Source: Bacteroidetes bacterium GWF2_41_31 | Lineage (GTDB): Bacteria > Bacteroidota > Bacteroidia > Bacteroidales > F082 | Reading direction: 5' to 3' | DNA: 64,000 nt | NCBI GenBank assembly: GCA_001769215.1 | Contig: MEOL01000033.1 | Span: forward strand, 1 to 64,000 | In this document: in pieces, positions 1-8,501 of the stretch | Numbering within the stretch: the first letter of the stretch is position 1 | Layout: each line of letters begins with the position of its first letter | Program-made: the position numbers and the translations under genes | Notes under the pieces: model-generated | What the model saw: only the letters and a program-made list of their open reading frames with translations | What the model was told of the DNA's origin: nothing | Database searches by the model: none

Positions 1-1792
1 GTTCGATTGATAGAACATGGCAAAGATAATAGGATACGTTGTTTTAAAGTTTCAATTCCGCTTTGGTTCGATTGATAGAAAACCTGTTTCTCCTGCTACA
101 TGCGATTTTACCTCGTTTCAATTCCGCTTTGGTTCGATTGATAGCGATTGCGGCTGCTCGTTGTGATGCGGCTAAAACCTCGTTTCAATTCCGCTTTGGT
201 TCGATTGATAGAATTTTTGGGTTTTGTGAGCCACATCCGCAAGGGTGGTTTCAATTCCGCTTTGGTTCGATTGATAGTTTAACTCTTAGTTCCCATTTTA
301 AGGTATGTAAAAAGTTTCAATTCCGCTTTGGTTCGATTGATAGAATTACTCCTTGCATCCATGTTCCAGCTGCTTACCCGTTTCAATTCCGCTTTGGTTC
401 GATTGATAGCAACTAGAGAGGAAGATAGATTCAAATCTACTCCAGGTTTCAATTCCGCTTTGGTTCGATTGATAGGGAATAACTGGAACATTTATGAATG
501 ACTCTATTCAAGTTTCAATTCCGCTTTGGTTCGATTGATAGCCACAGGTGATTCGATTACAGCTGCGTTAACAGCAGAGTTTCAATTCCGCTTTGGTTCG
601 ATTGATAGATACTGATAAACGTTTTCCTTTTATTGCTTTAAAAGTTTCAATTCCGCTTTGGTTCGATTGATAGTCGGGATAGCGTTAATAGATCAGGGCA
701 TTGCTATTGGTTTCAATTCCGCTTTGGTTCGATTGATAGTAAAATAAACGACGATGCTCCGGATGCCCTTGAGGGGTTTCAATTCCGCTTTGGTTCGATT
801 GATAGAAATGTCCGCATATAGGACAAACTGCACACTATTGTTTCAATTCCGCTTTGGTTCGATTGATAGGAATTGACGATGTGTACAACGCCATGCATTC
901 AATCAGTTTCAATTCCGCTTTGGTTCGATTGATAGGCCTATCGCATTAATCGAATACCTCCGTATTGGGGCGTTTCAATTCCGCTTTGGTTCGATTGATA
1001 GAAACTAAGACCATGCACTCAAACCATTTAAGGCGATGTTTCAATTCCGCTTTGGTTCGATTGATAGTTGTTGAACATCTGCAATCAGCCCCATAAAATC
1101 GGTGTTTCAATTCCGCTTTGGTTCGATTGATAGTTCCTTGCAAAATGGGTGCGGTCTGACTTTCCGACGTTTCAATTCCGCTTTGGTTCGATTGATAGAT
1201 TCCAGTCGAAAGGGATGCGTATCCACTTGCCTCGTTTCAATTCCGCTTTGGTTCGATTGATAGGTTATTGGACGAATCAGGAGACAAAAAGTACCACAAG
1301 TTTCAATTCCGCTTTGGTTCGATTGATAGCTTTAGCCATACCGCCATTGCAGACGTTGTGCCAATGTTTCAATTCCGCTTTGGTTCGATTGATAGCACAC
1401 ACTTTTTTCAAGGCTCTACACAGGAATACATGTTTCAATTCCGCTTTGGTTCGATTGATAGCACGCATGGGGGTATAATACTTTAGATTCGATTCCGGTT
1501 TCAATTCCGCTTTGGTTCGATTGATAGCATATACGATTGTTGAAGGTTCGAGAATAGGGTACACGTTTCAATTCCGCTTTGGTTCGATTGATAGTGCTAT
1601 TTCGGGAGCGGTTATAGCCGCCTCACAATCGTTTCAATTCCGCTTTGGTTCGATTGATAGCAACCCCGCCGAATATGATAATATTGTTTTGGGAGGAGTT
1701 TCAATTCCGCTTTGGTTCGATTGATAGAGTGTGGAACGCCATATTATGAGTTATAGTATGGTGTTTCAATTCCGCTTTGGTTCGATTGATAG
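1..1792 (-). CRISPR. CRISPR array, type I-B-like, 28 repeats (first partial), 27 spacers
   Basis: A 30-bp repeat beginning GTTTCAATTCCGC and ending TTCGATTGATAG on the plus strand recurs from base 49 to base 1792, with 13 bases of another copy at the left edge. Every copy I read is identical. Spacers are 34-37 bp, mostly 36, and I saw no duplicated spacer. On the minus strand the repeat ends in ATTGAAAC, the usual 8-nt crRNA 5' handle of type I-B repeats. The array should therefore be transcribed on the minus strand, like the cas genes, with its newest spacers near 1763-1792. All ORFs listed across this stretch are translations of the repeat and are not genes. Confidence 0.98.
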
Positions 1793-2009
1793 CCGCCAAC
1801 AAAAATAAAACTATTCATTGATTTCTACAACTTTATATTGCAGTGGAACCCCCTTTTATAATCATTTCTGTGTCGGCCTCCGATTCTAAATTTTTACCGG
1901 TGGTTCGACAACTTTACTATTTATTTGAAAATCAAGATGTCAATGAACGAAACACAAAACTTGTTTGCTCTTCTTAATCATTTCTTTACCCCTTTTACGT
2001 CTTCGACAA
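1793..2009 (-). promoter_or_regulatory. CRISPR leader with candidate promoter
   Basis: AT-rich, gene-free DNA lies between the last repeat and the cas2 stop, where the leader of a minus-strand array should be. On the minus strand a TATTTTTG box (plus 1800-1807) fits the Bacteroidota -7 pattern TAnnTTTG, with a TTG 20 bases upstream (plus 1828-1830). That would start transcription at about the first repeat. Direction is inferred from the repeat 3' end and the cas orientation. Confidence 0.6.
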
Positions 2010-2273
2010 CTATAAAAACTTGTCCAACGGGCTCCGCTCTGAGCCAATTACCTCTTTGTCAAGCCATTTCTCCTGACGGGTCTTGAATATAATCAGACTG
2101 TCAGTTTCTTCATCCATGATCTTACGCGCCTGAAAACTGAGTTCCTTTAATTGTACTTCGGTGATCTCTCCCTCAAAAACCGAATTCTGAATCCAGTTAA
2201 CATACCGCCTGCACAGTTTAAGCATCTTGCCAACCCGCTTTTCTCCAATATCATATACGAGAATTATATACAT
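2010..2273 (-). CDS. cas2: CRISPR-associated endoribonuclease/integrase subunit Cas2
   Basis: An 87-residue Cas2 with the family length and N-terminus (MYIILVYDIGEKR). Asp8 occupies the conserved metal-site position at the end of the first beta strand. With Cas1 it forms the complex that inserts new spacers at the leader end, which lies directly downstream. It is the last gene of the cas locus, 129 bp after cas1, and that gap holds a 17-bp tandem repeat. The start is a clear ATG. Confidence is high from sequence and position. Confidence 0.95.
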   Translation of the reverse strand: MYIILVYDIGEKRVGKMLKLCRRYVNWIQNSVFEGEITEVQLKELSFQARKIMDEETDSLIIFKTRQEKWLDKEVIGSERSPLDKFL

Positions 2274-2290
2274 ATCATTTTGTTTTTAAG

Positions 2291-2324
2291 AGTTAAAAGT
2301 GAACTAAAGTTAAAAGTGAACTAA
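2291..2324. repeat. 17-bp perfect tandem duplication between cas1 and cas2
   Basis: AGTTAAAAGTGAACTAA occurs twice back to back (2291-2307, 2308-2324), followed by a degraded third copy. The opposite-sense motif CACTTTTAACTT appears twice about 40-60 bases further on (near 2363 and 2386). The region could fold in the cas1-cas2 transcript. Function is unknown. Confidence 0.8.
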
Positions 2325-2402
2325 AGTTGGGAGTGGATCATACAACAAATCACCTGTTACGTCACTTTTAACTTTTAACTTAAGGCACTTTTAACTTCCC
2401 CA

Positions 2403-3407
2403 TCACCACCATATCTTTAACGGTTTATATTCTTCCATTCCCAGCAGGTGCTTTTGTAGCTTATACGCTTCCAGTTTGATCAGGTGTTTGTAACTGACCG
2501 ATTTGTTTAAACTCCGGTGCATGATGGTTTCAGTGAGCCTGCTTTCAAAGGCTTCAACAAATTTCATGCGCGCCTTGTCTTTTAAAAGAATGCGGTTTAA
2601 CTTCTGATCAAAATCATTTTCCTGGATAATCTTCTTGTTCAACACCTTAAAGATTACCCGGTCGACCAATATGGGCTTAAAAATTTCTGCCAAATCCAGC
2701 GCAAGCGAAAACCGGCGTTCGCCCGGGGTATGGAGGAAACTGATGGTCGGGTTGAGCTGTGTTTGGTGAATCGACCTCAATACCTGGGCATAGCACATCA
2801 TGTTGCCAAACGAAATCAGGGCATTTAACGGATCGGTAGGTGGTTGCCGGTTGCGGTCCTCCATGCCAAAATCGTTGAGGATGTCGTTAAAGGCCCTGTA
2901 GTACACCTGACGGATATTTCCCTCAATGCCCATCAGTTCGTCTATCCGGGTGGTGCCCGAAATGCTTTTGGTAAATAACTCCATTTTCTGGATATGCTCG
3001 TCCATGGACTTTCCCCGGTTGTGATAATATTTCAGGTTCTTGATCATGTTCCATGCGGCTCCTTCGATAATTTGTTGGGCAATGGCCACACGTTTCTTCT
3101 TGTTACTAAAATGTTCGGTTTGTTTAATCAACATCCTGCCGGCGAGCAGAAACTCTTTCGACAGAAAGGAACCTGTGTAGTTTTCATAATAGTCGAAGAA
3201 ATGGACTGCGATTTCGTTCTTGCCCAAAAAATTATACATGGCCGAGTTGGCATCCACTGATCCGAAAATAAATAGCTGGTCTATCTGTTCAACGGGAAGA
3301 TAACGTGGCTTTTGTTCCACGCCGTTTTCGTCCGTAGGTGTGAATTTTAAGGTGTTGTCGTTGCGCGACAGGCGACCCGGATTAAACAAGTAGTAGGATT
3401 TTTTCAT
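2403..3407 (-). CDS. cas1: CRISPR-associated endonuclease Cas1
   Basis: A 334-residue Cas1 integrase that, with Cas2, processes and inserts prespacers. It has an N-terminal beta-rich half and a C-terminal helical half. The catalytic metal residues are visible: Glu162 in MGIEGNIRQ, His226 in SFLHTPGERR and Glu241 in LDLAEIFKP. Its ATG overlaps the cas4 stop by four bases, so the two are translationally coupled. That fits type I-B adaptation modules, in which Cas4 trims prespacers for Cas1. Full length and apparently intact. Confidence 0.97.
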   Translation of the reverse strand: MKKSYYLFNPGRLSRNDNTLKFTPTDENGVEQKPRYLPVEQIDQLFIFGSVDANSAMYNFLGKNEIAVHFFDYYENYTGSFLSKEFLLAGRMLIKQTEHFSNKKKRVAIAQQIIEGAAWNMIKNLKYYHNRGKSMDEHIQKMELFTKSISGTTRIDELMGIEGNIRQVYYRAFNDILNDFGMEDRNRQPPTDPLNALISFGNMMCYAQVLRSIHQTQLNPTISFLHTPGERRFSLALDLAEIFKPILVDRVIFKVLNKKIIQENDFDQKLNRILLKDKARMKFVEAFESRLTETIMHRSLNKSVSYKHLIKLEAYKLQKHLLGMEEYKPLKIWW

Positions 3408-3919
3408 GTGTCTTCATCTTCATTGATGTAACAAAAATCGAAGTAAGAACAGCTTTTGCACCTGGAATTGTTGAGAAGTGCCGGAACTTCTTCTTTGCTG
3501 ATGATGGCTTCAATTTCACGGCTCATTTCTACCAATTGCGCCCGATCAGCATCACTCATATCTACTTTCTCGGTTCTGTGTTCTGTCGGATATTCAAGCA
3601 GTCCGGTTGCACCTTCAATGCCATTTTGCTCAAGTACATAAATATAATATTTCACCTGCCAGATATGTGCCTCGTGCAATTTTGCCGATTTCTTGATCTC
3701 GTGGATGACCTTGTTTTTGGTGTCGTAAAAATCAATGCTGATGCCTTCAACCTGAATTTCTTCATACCTGGAAGGGCGTTGCATGTACGTTGTTTCATGA
3801 ATGAGTTTCCCTTCGCTTACCGCTTCATTGGTGTGTTCCATTTGGATGGAATTGGCAAAGAGCCAAAGCTTTCGGTGGCAAATCAGGTAGTAGTTAATAT
3901 GGGTTCCGGTTATTTGCAA
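3404..3919 (-). CDS. cas4: CRISPR-associated Cas4 iron-sulfur exonuclease
   Basis: A 171-residue RecB-like nuclease that trims prespacers and helps select PAM-containing ends. Cys14 and the C-terminal cluster Cys154, Cys157, Cys163 (CKSCSYFDFC) form the expected 4Fe-4S site. GKLIHE and the E-x-K motif in VIHEIKK match the RecB nuclease core. The start is unusual. The conserved N-terminus (THINYYLICHRKLW) is reached only from a TTG at 3919; an in-frame stop lies two codons upstream and the first ATG is well inside the domain. It overlaps cas1 by four bases. Confidence 0.93.
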   Translation of the reverse strand: MQITGTHINYYLICHRKLWLFANSIQMEHTNEAVSEGKLIHETTYMQRPSRYEEIQVEGISIDFYDTKNKVIHEIKKSAKLHEAHIWQVKYYIYVLEQNGIEGATGLLEYPTEHRTEKVDMSDADRAQLVEMSREIEAIISKEEVPALLNNSRCKSCSYFDFCYINEDEDT

Positions 3920-3986
3920 GGTTTAGATTTATTGTCAGTTAAAATGGTAATTGTTCACCTTCAAGAGAATCATCAATATCTATTTT

Positions 3987-4081
3987 ATTGTTCCTGAACC
4001 ATTGTTCCGCCTCATCTCCGGATTGGTTTCTTAATTTCAAGGATTTAGAACATTGTTCATGAACCATTGTTCCGCCTCATC
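3987..4081. repeat. 30-bp direct repeat at the 3' end of the unknown cas-locus gene
   Basis: Two 30-bp copies (3987-4016 and 4052-4081) differ at one base. The upstream copy encodes the C-terminal DEAEQWFMNN of the 4037-4609 product. The other lies just past its stop and would encode DEAEQWFRNN followed by an acidic tail. This is a tandem segmental duplication that has replaced or doubled the gene's end. Confidence 0.85.
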
Positions 4082-4609
4082 GGGACTGGGTAATAGGTCC
4101 TTAACATCTATATCAAACTCGTGATTGTCAATGTTTCGGTTGTCGTGTTCCATATCCGCCTGTATTTCCTTACAGGTAGTGCAATATCCATCGAAAGGAC
4201 AATGCGTTTCATCGTAATCGCAAAATTCGATGTGGCTTTCGCCGAAAGACAGGGCCACGCGTTTTTCTTTCCAGAAATCACGTATAAACTGGTATCGTAG
4301 ATCATCAGGATAGTTTTCTGGAAAGTCGAGATAAAAATGGAATACCTGTAGTAATTTTTCGAGTTCAACTGCTAACAGTGCCCTTTGTTCGATGGTAAGC
4401 TTTTTAGGTACAGGTAGTAGCTTGCGCTCAATGCCGGTGATATCAGAAATTTTTATCTGTTTTCCATAGAAATATTCTTCCACATAAGATATATCCTCCA
4501 ACTCAACTTCGTTATGAAGATCGACATCTTCCCATATCTCATGCGGCTTTTTTATGTTCCATGTGGCACGGTGCAGGTCCTCGATCAGTTGTTCAATGTA
4601 GCTTTGCAT
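4037..4609 (-). CDS. Unknown protein with Cys/His cluster, in the cas locus
   Basis: About 190 residues, not recognised. The sequence is acidic and mostly helical-looking. Near the C-terminal third a CDYDETHC stretch followed by CTTC gives four cysteines in a possible metal site. The listed ORF begins at TTG 4627; the first ATG is at 4609, so I place the start there. It begins right after the RAYT transposase gene on the same strand and precedes cas4, so it may travel with the transposase rather than act in immunity. Its 3' end is duplicated. No function is assigned. Confidence 0.7.
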   Translation of the reverse strand: MQSYIEQLIEDLHRATWNIKKPHEIWEDVDLHNEVELEDISYVEEYFYGKQIKISDITGIERKLLPVPKKLTIEQRALLAVELEKLLQVFHFYLDFPENYPDDLRYQFIRDFWKEKRVALSFGESHIEFCDYDETHCPFDGYCTTCKEIQADMEHDNRNIDNHEFDIDVKDLLPSPDEAEQWFMNNVLNP

Positions 4610-4629
4610 GGTTTTTTTATTATACAAAT

Positions 4630-5214
4630 TTAATCAAGCAGGTCATCTTCTTCCAGTTTATTCAACGCATGTTCATGCAGATATACAAAATTTTCCCGGT
4701 CTTCAAAAAACTGCTGCTGAAACTCAATGAGCTTAGGATGCTGGTTTTCAGAAAAATAATTGTTATAGGAAGACCATCCATATTCGGAAGGATGCCTGCA
4801 ATAACCATGGTGAACCGGATTGTTATGGATATAGATCAGGGTGTTCATCATGTGGTTATCGGAGGAGATGGGTTTTCGCTTAAAAGGACGTTCAAACAAG
4901 GAACCATGGCGGTTGACGCGTTTGTTAATTGATTTAGAGTACGCATTAAAGAAGTTGGACAGGTGCTGGTGGGCAGGTTTTAGACCTGACAGGTCTTCAA
5001 GACCTGTCAGGTCTGGAACCACCTGCACCAGGAAATGGAAGTGGGTAGGCAGCAGCGCCCAGGCGTAGGTTTCCACCACCGGTGCAACATGTTTTCCATA
5101 CAACCACATAAAGTACCGATAGTTTTCCTCTTCCCTGAAGATCGCGCAACTGTTGATACCCCGGTTGTAAATGTGGTAATACCGGCCGGGGATTAATTTA
5201 GGATGGTCCTGCAT
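4630..5214 (-). CDS. REP-associated tyrosine transposase (RAYT, Y1/HUH family)
   Basis: A 194-residue single-strand DNA transposase of the IS200/REP-associated type. The HUH motif is visible in LLPTHFHFLVQ. The family signatures YHIYNRG near the N-terminus and the GSLFERPFKRKPI and YIHNNPVHHG stretches are all present. Such enzymes act on REP palindromes. Residues DLTGLEDLSGL between the HUH motif and the next helix are encoded by a perfect 33-bp palindrome, so a REP-like element sits in frame inside the gene. The gene splits the cas operon between cas3 and cas4, on the same strand as both. Confidence 0.93.
   Translation of the reverse strand: MQDHPKLIPGRYYHIYNRGINSCAIFREEENYRYFMWLYGKHVAPVVETYAWALLPTHFHFLVQVVPDLTGLEDLSGLKPAHQHLSNFFNAYSKSINKRVNRHGSLFERPFKRKPISSDNHMMNTLIYIHNNPVHHGYCRHPSEYGWSSYNNYFSENQHPKLIEFQQQFFEDRENFVYLHEHALNKLEEDDLLD
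4982..5014. repeat. REP-like palindrome inside the RAYT gene
   Basis: AGACCTGACAGGTCTT, one base, then its exact reverse complement (16+1+16). It has the same core and geometry as the palindrome at 10881-10915. Its 33 bases are exactly 11 codons, so the reading frame is kept. Confidence 0.93.
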
Positions 5215-5235
5215 AGGCGTAGGTATTTGTTGGCA

Positions 5236-5268
5236 AAACCTGACGGGTATTTATGATCTGTCAGGTTT
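5236..5268. repeat. Degenerate REP-like inverted repeat upstream of the RAYT gene
   Basis: AAACCTGACGG and CTGTCAGGTTT pair at 10 of 11 positions around an 11-base spacer. It lies just upstream of the transposase start, between it and cas3, and shares the CCTGAC/GTCAGG core of the other palindromes in this window. Confidence 0.75.
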
Positions 5269-5312
5269 AAGCCGGTTTGGAGGGTGGGGTGGGGGGACAT
5301 AGGGGTGAGATA

Positions 5313-7568
5313 TTAAAAGATTTGAACTTCCTCAATAAAACATACTCCTTTATTATAGTTATAAAATTCAGGTCTTATCGTTAATATGATTTCCTTTTCG
5401 TCTTTTATCCAAATTGTAAGGGCATCAATCATATTCAACTTTTTCCCCTTTTCAATTAGATAAACAGGAAGTTCTATTGAATTCTGAAGTTTCCAACTTT
5501 GAAAATCAAAATAGTTATAGAAGAATTTTGATTCTGGTTTTTGAATATATACAGTGTCTTGTGGGGCTATATTTCGACTTTTCCAAAAATTGGTATCTGT
5601 ATCATCGGTTGCGGTTACTTGTTTTGGATTAATCAGCCAATTCCATGAAAAATATTCTCTCAGGCTTTTCGCATTGTTAATCGCTTTAGGTGAAAATGAG
5701 TCTTGCACAGCATAAACGTGGTTAAGAAGATTTACAAGTTTTTCAGCGCTGTATAGTGTAGGTTCAAGGATTTCGGATGTTTTCACAAAAGCTTCGCATG
5801 GAACCCACGCTTTGATTTTTCGATCATATTCGCCATAAGGTGCAGGGTACACCAAATCGTTTTTCTTTGGGACTAACACGTACAATTCACCAATCTTTGT
5901 TTTGTCGAAACGGCATAGACGGCCAGCGCGTTGAGTTAGGCGGTCAATAGGGCAAAGTTCCGAAATCATAATATCGGCACTTATGTTAATACTCATTTCC
6001 CCTATCTGGGTTAAGATCGCAATCCCTTTTGCACTGTTATTTTCCCATGCTGTTTTTCCTAAGGCATCAATTAGCTCTTCCTCTTTATCCTTTTTGTGCG
6101 GTTCGGAAAAGCGGCTGTGGTAGAGAATTGGATTTGCCTTTCTCTTTTCAAACCAGTTATAAAACATTACAGCTTTATCTACCGTGTTCGCATAAATTAT
6201 TGCAGTCCCTTTCTCAAAACACAAGTCGAGCAAATCGCTGATATCTTCCAAATCAGTATATTCTTTGATCGATTTTATCTCAAAACGATCCCTTGAATTG
6301 TCTGAAATGTCCTCGACAATCTTGTCGATTTTATATCCCAACTTTTGATAAGAAGGTAGCACCGATTCTGGTAATGAAGCACTCATTAAAAGTACGGGGA
6401 CATTCCAATATCTTAGAATTTCAAGTAATACAAGAATGTTTGCTTGCGTAAAATCATCATAGAAATCAGCTTCATCAATGACCAAACAAGAATTAGCTAA
6501 ATTGAAAGAGATTAAATGATGATCTTCCCTTGTTAAAGTTAGTGCCATTAAAAGGTGATCGATAGTACAAACGGTAATTGGTGTTTGCAATAATCTGGCA
6601 AACTCATGTATTTTATCAGCTTCTTGTTTCTTTATTAAACCACTTTCGATGTGTTTTTGAAATTTTGTGAACCACGCACTTGAATGATAAAGTCCTGTTT
6701 CGGATAAACTTTCAGCAACATTAATTGCCAAAGCATTCGAAGTAAAACGAGTAGGCATGGCAATTACCAATCGGTCTGCCCGCTTGTTTTTAATTTGCAA
6801 GGATGCCCATAACAACGATGCATCTGTCTTTCCGGCACCTGTTGGAGCACGAGCGAGCAATAAATCATCCTGCCAATGTTGTTCGATTAGTTTTTGAACA
6901 CCTCTTTTTACTTTATGGGGGAATAAATAACTGAATGGGGTAAATTTAGGCACATCCTCGCCCTCCTCTTTGGCACTCACCCGATGATCGACCAACCGTA
7001 ACAATCCTCGTGGTCCTGCAAATTCATAATGTGTATTTGCACTTTGTTCCAACGAATATTGCTCAATTATAAAGTTGCTTTTCTTTTTAAAGGTTGCCCA
7101 TAAATCAGAAGCATTTTCATTTACCCAACGCTTTTCAAAATTGTTTCCTAATTTACCATGATGTGCCGCAATTGCTGCTTGCTGTGGCAATGGCAAGTTC
7201 GTTTTTTCAACGAATCGTAATGACTTAAATTCATGACGAACTCCTGCTTTTCGGATGTTCTCCCCAGCTTTTTCACTTTTTGAATAGTCTTTAAACGTAC
7301 CACCACAATGTGATTGCCATTGAAGGAAAGCTTCGTAATCTTTTTGACAAGCGTCCTGCCACGCTGTGGTTTTTTTCCCCAGATCATGATATTGGCAGGC
7401 TCTTTCTAAACGGATGGATAAACTTTTTCCAACTCGCTCTTGATACTTTTCAACAATAAAAGGAGTCTGTTCCAATAATAGTTTTCCTTCAGACACTACG
7501 TCTTGGGTATGTTGCTCAAGAGTAATGCCGGAAGGCTTTGCCAATATTGGATACTTGTAGTTACTCAC
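5313..7568 (-). CDS. cas3: CRISPR-associated nuclease-helicase Cas3 (HD + DExH)
   Basis: About 751 residues combining both Cas3 activities. The N-terminal HD nuclease shows CQYHDLGKK and AAIAAHHGKL. The superfamily 2 helicase shows RAPTGAGKTD (Walker A), LVIDEADF (Walker B), LLMSASLPE and QRAGRLCR. It is recruited by Cascade to degrade nicked target DNA. The listed ORF begins at a TTG (7586). I prefer the GTG at 7568, which overlaps the cas7 stop by 8 bases and keeps the conserved ILAKPSG N-terminus. The GTG choice is inference; the identity is secure. Confidence 0.93.
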   Translation of the reverse strand: MSNYKYPILAKPSGITLEQHTQDVVSEGKLLLEQTPFIVEKYQERVGKSLSIRLERACQYHDLGKKTTAWQDACQKDYEAFLQWQSHCGGTFKDYSKSEKAGENIRKAGVRHEFKSLRFVEKTNLPLPQQAAIAAHHGKLGNNFEKRWVNENASDLWATFKKKSNFIIEQYSLEQSANTHYEFAGPRGLLRLVDHRVSAKEEGEDVPKFTPFSYLFPHKVKRGVQKLIEQHWQDDLLLARAPTGAGKTDASLLWASLQIKNKRADRLVIAMPTRFTSNALAINVAESLSETGLYHSSAWFTKFQKHIESGLIKKQEADKIHEFARLLQTPITVCTIDHLLMALTLTREDHHLISFNLANSCLVIDEADFYDDFTQANILVLLEILRYWNVPVLLMSASLPESVLPSYQKLGYKIDKIVEDISDNSRDRFEIKSIKEYTDLEDISDLLDLCFEKGTAIIYANTVDKAVMFYNWFEKRKANPILYHSRFSEPHKKDKEEELIDALGKTAWENNSAKGIAILTQIGEMSINISADIMISELCPIDRLTQRAGRLCRFDKTKIGELYVLVPKKNDLVYPAPYGEYDRKIKAWVPCEAFVKTSEILEPTLYSAEKLVNLLNHVYAVQDSFSPKAINNAKSLREYFSWNWLINPKQVTATDDTDTNFWKSRNIAPQDTVYIQKPESKFFYNYFDFQSWKLQNSIELPVYLIEKGKKLNMIDALTIWIKDEKEIILTIRPEFYNYNKGVCFIEEVQIF

Positions 7569-8478
7569 CTCCAAAAGCTTGTTCAAATGTTACGACTTCT
7601 GTACCTTTCGCAGGGTCATAAAGCGTATTTGAAGACAAATACTCTAAAGCTTCCGTATATGCTTTATGAACGCTGTCTTCCTTTGTGTCATCACCGAGGA
7701 AATATTTTGCTTCACGTGCTTCTAGTTCTTTAATAATATTCTTTTGTTCCTGCTCGCCAGCAACAAAATACCTGCTTGCTTTGCGACTTAAGATAGTATC
7801 GAACACAATCAAAACTTTTTGTGGTTCTCCACTTACTGCATTGCGGGCTTGACTGGCATAGTCGTTCATCGATTTGGTTGCTTCCAGATAAAGCCGTGCA
7901 CGGCGTTTCCGTTCGTTGTCGTTGGCATGTTTGAAATACTTGGTGCCAAGATTGAAACTCTTTTTATACTCAAAGGCTTTAGAAACACTTAAGCCACTAA
8001 TATCCAAAAAGAAGTTCATGTGCATTAAATCGTATTCGCTGAACTCTTTTGTGGCCAAAGCTTGATCTTTTGCATCATCCGATTTATCACAACGAATTCG
8101 CACAAGTAAATCACGACCAATATCACTAACACTAACTGCAACAGCAGGAGTAACGGATAACGGGGCAGTTCTTCTCCCAGAGTAATCCCCCTTTGATGGA
8201 TGCATAAAACCACCCATGTCAGCGCGTAAATCTTTTTCGATTAAATTGCTAATACCGTCGCCATTCGAAACGAATGTGTCTCTTTTATCGGGATCAGTTG
8301 TATTTATTCGATTAATTGCAGAAAACAACACATGACGCTGCATTTGTCCTGAAACATACACTCGTCCATCAGGCCTTCTTTTAATTGATGATGCATTTCC
8401 TAATAATTTTTCGCCACCGTTTGCAATATGATTTTCGAACGGTGCAAGGGCTGTAACTAAAATTCCTTTAATTTCCAT
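7561..8478 (-). CDS. cas7: Cascade backbone protein Cas7 (Cst2/DevR family)
   Basis: A 305-residue Cas7-type RRM protein that polymerises along the crRNA spacer. The N-terminus MEIKGILVTALAPFEN, the GGEKLLGNASSIKRR stretch and SGQMQRHVLFSAIN resemble the Cst2/DevR branch found in type I-B systems. It lies between cas8 and cas3 with a 23-bp gap to cas8 and a short overlap with cas3, as expected for one polycistronic message. Full length. Confidence 0.9.
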   Translation of the reverse strand: MEIKGILVTALAPFENHIANGGEKLLGNASSIKRRPDGRVYVSGQMQRHVLFSAINRINTTDPDKRDTFVSNGDGISNLIEKDLRADMGGFMHPSKGDYSGRRTAPLSVTPAVAVSVSDIGRDLLVRIRCDKSDDAKDQALATKEFSEYDLMHMNFFLDISGLSVSKAFEYKKSFNLGTKYFKHANDNERKRRARLYLEATKSMNDYASQARNAVSGEPQKVLIVFDTILSRKASRYFVAGEQEQKNIIKELEAREAKYFLGDDTKEDSVHKAYTEALEYLSSNTLYDPAKGTEVVTFEQAFGGE

Positions 8479-8501
8479 TGTATTATTTTTTATTGATTTA
8501 A

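Noticed and set aside
63-1724. Several 65-117 residue ORFs across the CRISPR array with INRTKAELK or FQFRFGSID repeats
   Set aside because: They are translations of the 30-bp CRISPR repeat in frames without stops; no gene is needed to explain them.
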